NCBI GenBank assembly: GCA_028583405.1
Contig: CM053260.1
Coordinates: 27,692,735-27,756,734, forward strand
DNA from: Pogonophryne albipinna
Taxonomy: Eukaryota; Chordata; Actinopteri; Perciformes; Artedidraconidae
Reading direction: 5' to 3'
Length of the DNA: 64,000 nt
This document shows, one piece after another, positions 44,561 to 57,165 of the stretch. Each line of letters opens with the position of its first letter. Position 1 is the first letter of the stretch. The notes beneath the pieces are model-generated. The model was not told where the DNA came from. It ran no database searches and saw nothing but the letters and a program-made list of their open reading frames with translations. The translations under genes and the position numbers were made by a program.

Positions 44561-45344
44561 TTCATATAAATGTCCTTAATCACCACCTTACAAGCATTTC
44601 ACTCTTTTTTATAGTTAGTGAGATGAATGGCGCTGCATGGAGTCCACCATACAGGTGTATGCTGACCCACTTAGGTTCACTCTAATAGAGTCATTTAAAT
44701 GTGAATCAGTCAGTCTTGTTCTGTATTTAGATTTTATGACATTCATGCTGCTTCACAAAGGTATGTAGAACAGAACCAAATAAAGCAGACCTGTTCAGTG
44801 CTGCTTGGTGAATGTTCTTATAGTTTTCTGGGTCTACAAGGCTCCAGAAATGGTGTGAGTTTTGCTGAGACTTACTGTAAGCTGAACATTATTTTGGAGA
44901 TCTCTTTTTCTTCTTCTTCTCCGTCTTGACATTAAATTATAAACCATAATACATCAATAGTATAGGTCTAGCCTCCCTATAGTATCTGTGTGTGAAATTG
45001 TTCCATCCTCAAAAACAGAAAACGAATACATCTGCAGTCTAGCTGCAGCTTCTAGCTACGGCCTTCAGTTTAAAAGAAGGACACTGAATGTCCTGAATGT
45101 GGCATCACACACATGACTTGAGTCTGAACACAGCAGACAACAGGAGTATTTACAACAGCATATAAAAACTAAAATGGTGCATGTGGGTGCACACTTACAT
45201 TCTCTGTCTTACTGTTACATAAATCCCATGAATGTATGAGATTAAGTTATCTTCATCATCTCAATCAGTGATTAAGTGAATAATAACCGTTTCTATCGGG
45301 TCACTATCAGCCATTATTGTCAGGGAGGGGGTGGGCTTTGGAGT
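44561..45344. other. No feature recognised
   Basis: May include more of the truncated hAT element. No reading frame of note. Confidence 0.35.
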
Positions 45345-45648
45345 AATGTGCCTCCCTCCACTGGCTTCCAGTAACTGCTAGAATCCACTTCAAGACACTG
45401 GTACTTGCGTACCATGCTGTGAATGGATCTGGCCCTTCCTACATCCAGGACATGGTTAAACCGTACACCCCAGCACGTGCACTACGCTCTGCATCAGCCA
45501 AACAGCTCGCTGCACCCTCGCTGCCAAGGGGACCCAAGTTCCCATCAGCAAAAACACGTGGGTTTGCTATCCTGGCTCCAAAATGGTGGAATGAGCTCCC
45601 CATTGACATCAGGACAGCAGATAGCTTACACACCTTCCGGCACAGACT
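45345..45648 (+). pseudogene. LINE ORF2 C-terminal region, interrupted
   Basis: The frame reads ASLHWLPVTARIHFKTLVLA, YIQDMVKPYTPARALRSAS and WWNELPIDIRTADSLHTFRH: the same ordered motifs as the - strand LINE at 36335-36853. It is cut in the codon run after FRHRL by the element at 45649. The natural C-terminus (KTHLFRLHFEQ and stop) lies beyond that element at 46308-46343. No start codon applies because the protein is 5'-truncated. Catalytic reverse transcriptase motifs are absent. Confidence 0.85.
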
Positions 45649-46298
45649 AGTGGCGGTTCTAGACCAATTTGACTGGGGGGGCCACTGGGGGGCCAGTTAT
45701 TTTCTGAGGGGGGCACAATAAATGCCGGACGAAAAAGAGAACTAGACAGTATGAAGTAATTGCGTAGAAGAAAACAATGCAATACAGTTATGGGTATTTG
45801 TTTCAGTACACTTATTTATTTCAGATAGATCTTATAGTTATTACTGTTAGCTTCAGCTTAAGTTATAGTACAATTTTTGCACTAACACCATATTTATATA
45901 AAAATAAAGGCAATGAACAGTTACATCTCTACTTTACATCTACAATTACACGGATACAATAGTTTAACTCACCTTCAATTATCGTGGTAGTCTCTCGAAA
46001 CGTAGGTTTCAATCAGTCTTTCTTGGATGCAACAGCCTCTGATGATCCGAGATGAAAAGTGTTTGTTTTTCGCACGCTTCAGCCGGACAGTGAAAGTGAG
46101 TGCACCGCTCAAATGGGTCTGACTAGAATGACGAATAACGTTGGTTCCGCCTATTCCGTCATTCAATAAATCGTGTAATAAATCATACATTTTTTTCACT
46201 TTTTTCACTTTTCATTTTTAGGGGGGCCACAGGGGGGTCAGAGGTCAGAGTTAGGGGGGCACTGGCCCCCCCTGGCCCCCCCATATAACCACCCCTGG
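45649..46298. mobile_element. G-rich-ended hAT-like element inserted in the LINE
   Basis: Ends AGTGGCGGTTCTAGACC and, reversed, CCAGGGGTGGTTATATG are both followed by long G runs (GGGGGGGCCACTGGGGGG). Imperfect 8-bp duplications are CACAGACT at 45641-45648 and CGCAGACT at 46299-46306. The exact ends may shift by one or two bases. No transposase. Confidence 0.82.
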
Positions 46299-46602
46299 CG
46301 CAGACTGAAAACTCATCTCTTTCGACTCCACTTCGAGCAATAAAAAAAAGATAAAAAAAATAAATAATTAAATGCTCTTACATACTAACAAAACACTTAT
46401 TTACTAACAAAGCACTTATATACTAACAAAGGACTGGCTTATCTAAAGCCAGTTGAGCAGCACTTGAAATGTTTTTGCTCTATGAAACCTGATGTACTTA
46501 TATGATTCTGTTTTCTTCAAGTTTGTATTTTGTTGGTTGAATGCACTTATTGTAAGTCGCTTTGGATAAAAGCATCAGCTAAATGAATTGTAATGTGATG
46601 TG

Positions 46603-46692
46603 TTGCACTGTTGGAGGAGCCATATGACCTAAGATTGTCATTGTCATAACTACACTGTAGTTAGGCACAAATGACAATAAAAGCCTTGAAGC
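46603..46692 (+). repeat. L2-like LINE 3' tail
   Basis: TTGCACTGTTGGAGGAGCC, GACCTAAGATTGTCATTGTC and ACTACACTGTAGTTAGG match the reversed tail at 4984-5075. It follows directly after the other LINE's tail. Confidence 0.78.
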
Positions 46693-47004
46693 TTGGAAAA
46701 AAGAAACTCTACTCAGTAATTAGCATTTTTGATCAACTATAGGTCACTCTTACTGTTTGTTTATGTTATATATATTTATATTACGTGTAACATCTCACAT
46801 TTCAGCCAAAACAAACAAGCTTTGGAGGTCGTTTGCTATCATCTCACAGCAATAAAAAGCAGATTGAAAAGGTCTCAGATGTATGAATGTTACTCCCCGT
46901 TAGAGATCACACCTGGTCTGGGCGATGTAACGTCGACTTCACAAGCTCTGTTCTGCAAGTGTGAGTTCCAAAGAAAGATTTGCACATGCCTCGAAATAGA
47001 GTAC
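46693..47004. other. No feature recognised
   Basis: The 138-residue frame 46729-47145 starts here and runs into family G sequence. It has no domain. Confidence 0.4.
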
Positions 47005-47145
47005 GGTTTGAGGAGTAATGGATTACATGTAAGAGCATTACGTATTTGGATACAAAAAAGCGGTAACTGTAATTCCTATCAGCTACGCAATCAGATTACT
47101 GGTACATTTCCCAAACATGGATTACTAGCAGGATTACGATGTTAG
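47005..47145 (-). mobile_element. Repeat family G, right end only
   Basis: Reversed, it matches 12890-13025: GTAATCCTGCTAGTAATCC, CAGTAATCTGATT and a GTAATCC-rich end. Confidence 0.7.
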
Positions 47146-47368
47146 AAGACATCAGCTTCTCTCTGTGCTTTTTAACTTTCACACTGTTATACATAGGCTA
47201 CTCGTGATAATGGAATTACCAACAGGGACACTGGTATCACACCGAAATGCTGCATGTTTCATTAATTAAAGACACGTTTTCACACCTACACATGGGAGCA
47301 CATGCACACAGATGTTTACATGCATCGCTGCTGGTGGATTTGTGGGTTTCACATATTTATGCACAATC

Positions 47369-47545
47369 ACACACACACACACACAAACAAACACACACAG
47401 TACACAAATATGTGTCACTGATACACATGCCTTAATCATGCACAAAAGAGCAAGGACACAGCTGTACACGAGTTACACACAAACACTCATGCACATTCAA
47501 AACACACACACGAAGGCATGCACAAAACACACGCAAACACAAACA
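47369..47545. repeat. Degenerate CA-rich tract
   Basis: Short CA runs broken by many substitutions. Source of spurious His/Thr-rich frames. Confidence 0.85.
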
Positions 47546-48045
47546 TATGTGTCATAGCAATTTTAAATGTAGCGGCCAGCTAACCATTCAGAGCAGAGAA
47601 AAATGAAATACAAAAATGAACTCTAAAAGTACCAAACTCAAAGTACTTATTATGCAGAATGGCAATTTTTCTGAATAAGATATACCTATATTATATCACT
47701 GGATTCTAATTATAACCCTTAAATGTGAAAGTATTTACAATGTTTAAATTTTTCTGCTGGTAAAAGTGTAAATATGACTTTTTATACTCCCAGGTATCTT
47801 AATCCAGAATACGTCATATTTCATTAGTCAATTTAATTGTTGTAATAATAATATGAACCTGCAAACTAACTAATATTGTCAAGTGAAGTAAAAAGTTGCA
47901 TATTTTCTTCCAAATCATATTATGAAGTAGCATAAAAATACATGTACATCTAACTGTACTTAAAAACAGTACTTGAGTAGATGTACTAAGTTACTTTCCA
48001 GCACTGAAACATACATATTATACACTTTTATACTTCATACTTCTG
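47546..48045. other. No feature recognised
   Basis: AT-rich unassigned sequence upstream of the candidate promoter. Confidence 0.4.
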
Positions 48046-48090
48046 TCAACACCAGGGAGGAGGAAGAGGCTGGTGCTATACCGAGTGCTG

Positions 48091-48151
48091 ATTGGCTGTT
48101 GCCATACCAACGAGGGAGGGCCTGGAGTGGGAGGAGTCACAGTCTTATAAA
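48091..48151 (+). promoter_or_regulatory. Candidate RNA polymerase II promoter
   Basis: An inverted CCAAT box (ATTGG, 48091-48095), a G-rich GAGGGAGGGCCTGGAGTGGG block, and a TATAAAG box at 48146-48152 are spaced so that transcription would start at about 48176-48181. That puts the CCAAT box near -85 and the TATA box near -30, the standard vertebrate arrangement. The surrounding 400 bp are more GC-rich than the neighbourhood and belong to no repeat seen here. Confidence 0.6.
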
Positions 48152-48175
48152 GCCCTCACGAGCAGCAGTTCTCCT

Positions 48176-48420
48176 CTCTTGAGCTGTCTACACTGCATCT
48201 CTGTTTGTTTACTCTGTTATCTGGAGCTCAGAGGGGCGTTTGAAGGGTGATCTGTCAGAAGGATTGTGCTCCGTTTTCTCCGTCTTCCTGCCATCCCAGG
48301 GACACAACTGCCTGTGGATTTCTATCTGAGTGTGGGTGACACCTCTGAAGGTGGAGAGGCAGCAGTCTGCTCCCGTCCCAAACCCTCCTGTGAGTGTGTG
48401 TGGATGACCTGTGCTTTAAT
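48176..48420 (+). other. Candidate first exon (mostly 5' untranslated)
   Basis: Downstream of the predicted start, about 245 bp end at a good splice donor, AAT|GTGAGTAT (intron from 48421). An alternative donor, CCT|GTGAGTGTG, opens at 48390. No long reading frame runs through it. A late ATG at 48404 gives only six codons before the second donor, so the exon is either untranslated or carries just the start of a protein. No downstream coding exon was found in the remaining 15.5 kb, so the gene would have a long first intron. Gene identity unknown. Confidence 0.5.
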
Positions 48421-48429
48421 GTGAGTATA

Positions 48430-49384
<955 letters not shown>

Positions 49385-49560
49385 TCATCGTCACGCATTA
49401 TTGAATAATGCAGACTTCAACCTGTTAGTGAGAAGTTAATGGTATGTGGAGAGTGTTGAAAACACCCAGAAATCTGAACTTACTGTATGTGTTCATTGTA
49501 ATGAAACGTTTTGTTTAAGGATCTTTAAAAGCTTCAAAATGCATTAGTAGAAACATGTTA

Positions 49561-50165
49561 AGGCCCCGACACACCAAAGAACACGTCCCGACGGACCCGA
49601 TTGTTGTGTCGCCTCACGTCTCCTGCGTCTTGACTAAAAAATCTACTGGAACACACCGGAAAGACTTCAGCCGACGGCCAAGTAGCACGTACGCACTGCG
49701 CGAGTGGCAATAACTCTCCTCACCAGCAGGCGGCGGTAATGTGTATTCTTAATTCAAAAGAGGCAACCGGAAGACAGACTGCGTGATATACAAACAACAA
49801 ATAGCGTGCGTTCCATTTTCACTCTCGTCCATCACAGACTGTTTCACAGACTGTTTCACATAACGACTTATAATTGAAAACATGTTTAGTGCGGTACTGG
49901 AAAACTAAATAATAGCCCCTGTTTGTGCCTTCTTCACTTCCGTTTCACTTCTCATGCACTGATTCGCTAAGCTGAACAGCCAATCGGAGTGATTTATTTT
50001 GCCGACAGCCTCCTGATTCAAAATGTTGAATCGGGAGCGGAAGGTGTCGGCACGGCCGAAAAGGCACGACGGTGCGGGACACACCAATCTGAGTAGGGCG
50101 ACAGGACGCTCATCGACGGCCAGACATCTATCGACGGCCGAAATTGGCCCGGTGTGTCCGGGCCT
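49561..50165. mobile_element. PIF/Harbinger-type non-autonomous element
   Basis: Inverted ends AGGCCCCGACACACC and GGTGTGTCCGGGCCT are flanked by TTA at 49558-49560 and 50166-50168. A 3-bp TWA duplication is characteristic of PIF/Harbinger. GC-rich words (CGACGGCCGA) recur near both ends. No transposase. Confidence 0.85.
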
Positions 50166-50181
50166 TTACATGTTACGTTAA

Positions 50182-50290
50182 AGGGGCCCTTCTGTGCTTT
50201 TAGGGTCTTGTCTTTTCCTGTAGTGTGTTTTATATAGGTTTTTGTGCATGTAAATGGTCTGCAATGGCTTCTTTGTTTACTTCCAGAACA
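50182..50290 (-). mobile_element. Family B, right end only
   Basis: TTAA at 50178-50181 is followed by AGGGGCCCTTCTGTGCTTTT and TTTGTGCATGTAAATGGTCT, the reverse of the right end at 23695-23771. It starts 13 bp after the preceding Harbinger element's duplication. Confidence 0.85.
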
Positions 50291-51094
50291 TAATCATAAA
50301 TACCGGACACTTAGTTTTAGACCTCATTTGTATTGACTTTGTCGTTGATACAAAATGATCGTACTGTGCCAAACATAGCCATTGTGTTACTTTAAAAGCT
50401 TCAATATGCATTATTAGAGATATTGTGTTTCTTTCTTTATGTCACACCATTTTAATCCAAATGTACTTTCATCTTAATACAGCTCTGACTACAGATGGAT
50501 ATTGGTACTACTGAAAAACCCCATCACCTTACCATAGTCAAAAAACAATAACAAGCTTTGGATGAAATGCATTGACTTTATGATTAATACTAAAAGATTG
50601 TATTGTGCCAAACATAGCCATCATGTTACTGAACATACTGCCAGCTTTAAGGCTTCTTTTGGATTTTCAAATATGATCTTATTTCCAGCTCTCCTGTTGC
50701 CACTAGCAGAGGCCCATGTATCACCTCACATGATGATATTAAAATTACCTATTGATCGTTTTGCGTCTGCGGACAGTTGATACTGTAATTGTCCAAAGTA
50801 GCAATCCTTTGTCTTACCCTGCTGCAGCTGAGCTCAATGATACTGTTTACATAAGCAGCTTATTATTGAGTCCATGATTCACCACTCAGCCATGATAATG
50901 TGAAGATAGACCCATGTTAAACAATAGCTCTGGCACCAGCACCAGACACAGCAAATGGAGAGCAGTTCTTTGGCAGCAGAGAGTCTACAGGCAAGTGAGG
51001 AAAAAGGTTAAGTCTTTCACTTCAGCGAGCAACTGTTGTCAAAATAAATCCATCATCTGCACAACCTGAGACTCCATCGGTCCTAAGCATGCAT
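50291..51094. other. No feature recognised
   Basis: It contains two similar stretches (near 50325-50400 and 50562-50640: CATTGACTTTRT, GTGCCAAACATAGCCAT), a diverged local duplication of about 80 bp spaced about 240 bp apart. Confidence 0.5.
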
Positions 51095-51660
51095 TTAAAT
51101 AGGGTTAGGAGGGTTACTTTAGAAATGTAATCCGTTACGAATACTAGTTACCTGTAAAGAAATGAAATCAGTGTCTCAATATAAAAGTAATGTTATTACT
51201 TTGGGTTGCTTTTGGATTATCTCTATAGAAAATAAATATCAATAATATGTTTTGTGTATTATTTAAGATAGAAAAGAAGAAACTAAAATATTTAGGATCA
51301 AAAATGATTTTATTGATAGTAAAACCTGCCTTTCATTCAACATATTCAGGCAGTAGCTTCATCACCAACAATGAAACTCAGGAGCACATACTAGTTTAAA
51401 AAAGCAGAAATAAAATCTGAGCTGACAGAAAACGCTCCGTTCTAGTTGAACACACAGTTAAGCCCACACACACTATTTTATGAACATGTAGGTTCACCTG
51501 CTGAATTAGAAACAGAGCAAAGAAAGTGGAAACCATGAAGCAGATTCAGGCAGTAGAAGATTAGATTCACACTTAAAGTATTAGCCTTCAGAAAAGTACA
51601 GCTCACAGAGAAGAGATAAAACTGTAAAGGAATACATTTATCTTTTTACATACTGCAAAT
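51095..51660 (+). mobile_element. Repeat family G, copy 3 (uninterrupted)
   Basis: It begins near AGGGTTAGGAGGGTTACTTT with GTAATCCGTTACGAATACTA. It is collinear with 12060-12860 except that it lacks the 366-bp family F insertion, keeping one TTAA at 51458-51461. Confidence 0.88.
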
Positions 51661-52216
51661 CTCACTGCTGTCATGTTGTTGTATGAAGAGTGAACTGTGG
51701 GCAGTGGGCTATGTGCAGGTCACTGACACTAAGATAAGACCGTTTTCTTTTATTGGGGCCATTTCGAGATGACCACATGCGAAATTGCAAGAGGCACCAA
51801 GAACATGTGAGTTCTTGTCACTTTTTATCTCTGCTTTTTAACTGGCTAAATCATCCTCTTGTTGCCTTATTTTATTGGGCAGATCTTCTACAAAGGCCAG
51901 TGTAAAGTTAAATAAACTGGATACATCGTAAAGTGAGATTGCGTAATGTACACAGTGATAAAGAAGCATGTGTTCAAAACAACACTGGCACACATTCATA
52001 ATTCTCCTTGTAAAAACACTTGTAAAAGATTTACAGTTAACGTTAATCGTTAACTCTCAATGTGTGCCTTCAAACATTTGCAAATCCGATACTTAATGAG
52101 GCAGTTTTACCATACAGGCTTTGATGTGTCCTTGTACTAGTATCCGTTTGTATCATCTTATTTAAAGTTAATTAGTTGGTCTAGCTTTACCCTAACCCAT
52201 TTGTCGTGCATTACCC
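51661..52216. other. No feature recognised
   Basis: Unassigned sequence. Confidence 0.4.
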
Positions 52217-52219
52217 TAA

Positions 52220-52792
52220 TGGCGCATTTCCACTGCAGCGGGTAGCCCCGTTTAAGCGTCCTTAATCGTCCTCAAGCGGCCAGGCCAGTTTTTGGTGGCC
52301 TTTCCATATAGCGTAGCACCGGCTAGCGGGTACTTTTTCCCTCTTTTTCCGGCCCCATAACATCGTGGTTCTATCAGACCAGGGCCAGGGCTGCACTAGT
52401 GACGTCAACACTCTCGACTGCTGATTGGTCAGAGAGAATCGTCACAAGATCGCGCGCGAGATCATCCCTAGCGGCGCATATATCTAGAAGCAAGCTTGCA
52501 GCATTTTTATACACAGCATTTTTGTAAACGGAGGAGCTACAAAAATGGCAACGTCGAAGAAAAGCATACCGTGGTCGACCGAGGAGGTGACGACGTTCCT
52601 ACATCTCATTGGGGATGATAAAATCCAGCGGGAGCTCGACGGAACAACCCTACACTGCGTTGCTACTCCAGGTCCTACACTGTAATGGAAATGCGCCACG
52701 GCCTCGGACGGCCAGCGAGGCAGCCCGAGGCCTGAGCGAGGACGCTTAGGGACGCTTAAACGGGGCTACCCCGCTGCAGTGGAAATGTGCCA
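52220..52792 (+). mobile_element. PIF/Harbinger-type element with 42-bp inverted ends
   Basis: Left TGGCGCATTTCCACTGCAGC continuing GGGTAGCCCCGTTTAAGCG, and the complement at the right ending TGGAAATGTGCCA. The perfect TAA duplication lies at 52217-52219 and 52793-52795. It carries a short Myb-like coding remnant. At 573 bp it is a deletion derivative of a larger element. Confidence 0.92.
52545..52685 (+). pseudogene. Myb/SANT-like protein fragment of a Harbinger element
   Basis: A 46-codon frame starts MATSKKSIPWSTEEVTTFLH and continues to IGDDKIQRELDG. Trp-x-x-Glu-Glu-Val followed by a Lys-Ile-Gln-Arg-Glu-Leu-Asp-Gly segment is characteristic of the N-terminal half of Myb/SANT-like (Myb_DNA-bind_4 type) proteins, which in PIF/Harbinger elements help bring the transposase to the DNA. 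After this the frame reads unrelated residues to a stop at 52683-52685, marking an internal deletion. The transposase itself is missing. An intact start codon remains, but a partial domain is unlikely to bind DNA. Confidence 0.75.
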
Positions 52793-52795
52793 TAA

Positions 52796-55700
52796 GTGTC
52801 CAACACAACGAGTGATTAGTGCGAAAGCCACTGAATTGATGAACCTGTTTAGTTTGGAAAGGATGGGTAAAGTAAAGAATTAGTTAAGTTTGGGCAATAA
52901 TAATCATTGATAATGTTCAGGAAAGATTGTGGTTTGGGTTAAATTAGTTAAATAAATCAACGACTTCTGGTTTCCAGAATATAAGCAGCATTCTCTTGGT
53001 ATGAAGCCATTTGTTTTTGGACCCTCTTCACTTCCTACATGTTTGTTACTCTTTATACAATGTCACCTGTTTCACGAAAACGAAGGATATTTATGAACTG
53101 ATTACATGAATTTATGAAATTAAGTGTTTTATTTTTGTAGGTATAACTACAAGCAGTATAAGAGTAAAGCCTGACTTGTTAGGGTTACCTTTTAGACACA
53201 ACTGTTGATCAGGGGAGAAGCTTGACAATTTCACACATAAACAAAATATTATAAGGAATAACAATTTGTACTTTCAATATTTTCTTTCACATCGTCGTGT
53301 TCTAGCGCCACCAGGACACGGTTAGATGCTGTCTTTGTGTTTGAGCCGCTGCCAGGGTCCCATTGAATTACTCAAAAAAGATCTAAAGGACCTAAAGTGT
53401 TGCCGGGCATGCTCTCCTCACTCTCATCCAACACGCTTCAAAAGCTCTTCACAGGTGGGCGGGCGACGCATTCACAGCCGAGCTATCCAACTAAATTAAA
53501 ACGTCCGCCATATCTGCCAAAGCTTTATAAAGAATGATGTTCTTTTATCAGGACAAAACATTATGCGACAGGAACGTTTGGAGAGAAGCTGTTTGAAGGG
53601 TTTGATGTCCATGTGTGTTCTTTTAAACATTGCACTGTGTTTTAGGCGCTTTGTGTAATTGCAGTCCTCTTTCCTCCCAAGTCTCTAGTCTCCTGCTGCA
53701 GCTGTGGCTGCTTATTAGATGTTGGCTCACACACTGACACAGGCAGCAGCATAATGTGTTGTGTGAGCTGAGCCGTGAGTCACTGAGCTGCTCCTGTCAG
53801 AAGCAAGGCCACAAGCCAAAACCTGAGGGAGTGCAACTCATCAGAATAAACACATAATGTGATGTAGTCCAATCTGACAGATGGAAAGGTCTGCATTTCT
53901 AAACCTTGTTCCAGACATTAAATTGCAAAGAAGGATTTGTGTCGCTCCGTTAAGTTAGACGTAACCAATTGGAATTTGCTCCAATGATTGTTGTGGTTTG
54001 TCTCGTCTGCCTAGTCAAGTAATTAACTCGTAATTCTGAATGTTTATCATTTGAAGGAAATAGTTTGGTGCAGTGATGACATATTTTCGTATGCCGAGGG
54101 TTAGCATCTGAGGCGAGGCTTTCGATAAAAAGCAATGAGATTTTTCATTGGATTTTTTGGGTATATTGCAGAAAATAGGATCTTTGGCAAACATACATTT
54201 ACTCGTGTTTTTCAGCAGGATAACCTTTTTGAAGCGTAAATACAATCGGCGCAAGTAAAAAGCTAAAGTTAGGCTGAAAACAAACTACAGCACGGTAGCA
54301 TGTCACATCACCACCGCTAAGCTAACGGCGGCTAATGTGTGATGGCGTTTAGTCTCATTTAGCAAATTCTTAGCAACCAACGTTTTATGACACATAAAAG
54401 CTTAGGACAATCACCATTGGGCCGATGTATTTTATGTCGTAGAACAAAACTTTAAAATCTCTTCAGCTCGTGTTAACCACAGACCTTATTTCAGGCGTCT
54501 AAAACCCAATCGCGTAGAAAAATGGTGAATAGAAACGAAGGAACAGGAAGTGTTAAAAAGCCAAATCTTTTGGGGGTTTTAGGACTTATTCCTGCACCAC
54601 TCTATAGTAAGGCAAGAATCTGTCAACAACATACCTGTAATGACACAGATTCATTTGACCTCTCTTTAGAAAACTGATAGTAAAGTAGACTTTGAATGCA
54701 AACAGTAGAATCTGCATTATCTGGTACAAAGTGCTGCTTTTTTGCATCTGAGCCGTTGTTTTTCATGATAAATTGCATCGTTTCAGGAAGGAATGTTTCC
54801 TTCTTATGTTATCATGTTAGCCAGTGTATCACAAAATGTTGGCATGACAGCAATCTGGGGCATTTCTGATTCAGTACTTGATGTTTTGGATTGTGATGAA
54901 TGTGTCTAGATAGGAATCAAGTCCAAGCCTAACCTTGAGGGGAAAAGATACACGAATGCCATTAAAGCTCTGTTGTGGTCGCAGCAACACATACTGGATC
55001 AGTGAGCAGGGAGAGATATGTTCAATATTTGCTACTTAATCCTTCAACAAACACATACTTTTCCAGCATCAAGTGTCTATGAGGGGGGGAGGGGAAGTGG
55101 AATAAAATGTGTACTTGTTGCTGGTCAAAAAGCTTCAGGCTCAACTTCATATTTTTCTTGCTGTCAGCAGGAAGTTCCCCAATCTAATTTTGCAATTTGC
55201 TCTTTTGGCCTCCTTCGAGTAACGTCATGCTTCGAGTCACAGACCTTCATTAGACTGAGTCTGTCTGGGGCTGATAGCCGTCTGTCGCGCTTCCAAAAAA
55301 CAAAATAAGGGGGCTGTCTATAAAGAGAGAGAGACGAGACATTGTCTGGATGAGTAAACCAAATCCTCTGTCTATTGTCTGCGTCTTTAAGACACCGGAA
55401 CACCAGAGGCTGAGACGGCAACAAGTTTCACTCAAAGGTTAGACGTTTGTGCCTTTTTAAATGTATGAACATAGACTAATACAAATTCCTACTGTGTAGA
55501 CATGCAGCAAATACAAAGGTGGACATATTCGTGTGGGAACACCAACAAATCATTAATCCACCTGTCAGGCCAGTTTCTATGTATACTCTATTTATAAATG
55601 TCTGTGTTGTATGTTTCCCTGCCCTGAAGAAAGATGTCAATCTCTCTTATTGTCAGCCATGATAACTATTGCTGCTCATGCTGCAAATACCTCTGTCCTA

Positions 55701-56316
55701 TCCCCCTTTACTTTCTAAATATACATATTACAGGGCCACACACAATATTAAGATTGTGTCCTATTAATTATGTAAATAGAGGTTAATTTAAATGTGTAGG
55801 CCTTTGGTAAGAATGCCAGTCATCGTGTGCTTAGTGGGCGAGCAGGTTCATCGCTTTGTCCTGAAGATATGTAGATTTAAGCACATAGAGGCATTGCTTA
55901 AACTGGTTTTCAACTTATCACAAGCTGCTTCAAATCACAAGCCACACCAAAAAGATGCACACATGCCTCTAAAAGCCGCAATGCAGAGCTGTGTTTGGTC
56001 TGAATGCCAACTTGTGCGTAGTCCCCCATTAGAGTAGGTTGTTTTAAGACATATTTCCATTACTTATGGCCTTTCTGCCACATGCAAAACATACTGGAAA
56101 TCGACCTTTACAACAGTCCTTTCAGGGCAAAGATTTCAAGAAACCGTGTACAGTGTGGACGGGGAAATCACTGTGCTGTTACGAGTCAAAACTGTTTGGC
56201 TCGTAACGCCAGATTGTGTGACTAATCTCTTCTTTTTGTCACTTGTATGGGGAAATTGGTGAATTCAGTGGAAATAATGTTGGACGTCGTAAAACATTAC
56301 AAAAAGGACATTTACA
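52796..56316. other. 3.5 kb without recognised genes or repeats
   Basis: The longest stretch free of any repeat seen elsewhere in the window. Reading frames of 60-96 codons occur on both strands, without domains. CT/GC-balanced sequence around 53690-53860 (CTGCTGCAGCTGTGGCTGCT) is the most gene-like in composition but shows no exon structure I can defend. Confidence 0.4.
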
Positions 56317-56320
56317 TTAA

Positions 56321-56697
56321 AGGTGGGGTAGGTAATTTTGGAGAAACCAGTTTGAGTGCGCTAGAATTTGAAAATACACAGCCGGAACAAATCTGCCACT
56401 TCCTTACAGAGCCCCTCCTCCAACACACACGAACGCACACATGACCAATGAGGGCACGAGATAAGTTTGTGCCCAGGTGGAAGGCTGACAGGCAGGTAGG
56501 CCATCCAGTTACTTTAGCCGGCTCAGATGATTGGTCGTGCTTTTTACAGTGCCACGGCTTCCACAGATGATGTTTTTTAATGGATTTTTTGTCAATGCAC
56601 TTCAGATATTCATTGCTATCGGGATGTTAAGAGCATTCCATGGAATATAACACAAAGTGTATCTCGAGCCGGTTTCTCAAACTTACCGACCCCACCA
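56321..56697. mobile_element. TTAA-bounded element family F, copy 2
   Basis: It starts AGGTGGGGTAGGTAATTTTG with TTAA at 56317-56320 and ends ACCGACCCCACCA before TTAA at 56698-56701. It is collinear with 12309-12674 apart from small differences and extra sequence near the right end. Confidence 0.9.
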
Positions 56698-56954
56698 TTA
56701 ATGAACAGCTACTCTTCAACCATAACCAAGAACGGAGTCAGAATATGTAACATAGGTCAAAGCTACAACCCTCCTACGACACCACCAGGAATGTCTGCAG
56801 TTTTTTGGACACTTTCCATGTGTGTGTTTTGGCCCAATCTGCTCTCTGGCCTTGACATAATTTCATTTCTTTTTTTTATGAGGATAGAGCATTTTGTTTT
56901 GCTTTTGTAGATATATTATGAGAACAAAGAAGTATGTTGAAAGAACATGCATAA

Positions 56955-57165
56955 CATTCATCTGTTTGCAACTCACATATATCAATATTCCAATTACTGT
57001 ATACTATTCTGTACAGTTTCTATCATATTCTGTTTCTATTCTATTTTATTTTATTGTATTTACTTGTACTATTTTATCTGTTTTATTGTGTTGCACTGTT
57101 GGAGGAGCCTGTGAGCTAAGCTTTTCATCGTCATAAATACACTGCACGTATTTAACCTTGAACCT
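56955..57165 (+). repeat. L2-like LINE 3' tail
   Basis: AATATTCCAATTACTGTATA, a TATTTTATTTTATTG-rich stretch, then TTGCACTGTTGGAGGAGCC and TTTTCATCGTCATAAATACA. The final part matches the tails at 46603 and (reversed) 4984. Confidence 0.72.

Larger units (their letters stand above)
45345..46605 (+). mobile_element. LINE 3' end split by an insertion
   Basis: ORF2 C-terminal coding at 45345-45648 resumes at 46299-46343 to a stop codon, with a separate element at 45649-46298 between them. The 3' tail near 46550-46600 reads GTAAGTCGCTTTGGATAAAA and GCATCAGCTAAATGA, the same tail as the SINEs at 16978 and 43159. It is 5'-truncated. Confidence 0.85.

Noticed and set aside
45419..45721. Taking the whole frame as one protein
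   Set aside because: Residues after about 45648 come from the inserted G-rich element, not from the LINE.
46729..47145. 138-residue + strand frame
   Set aside because: It runs into reversed family G sequence and has no domain or splice context.
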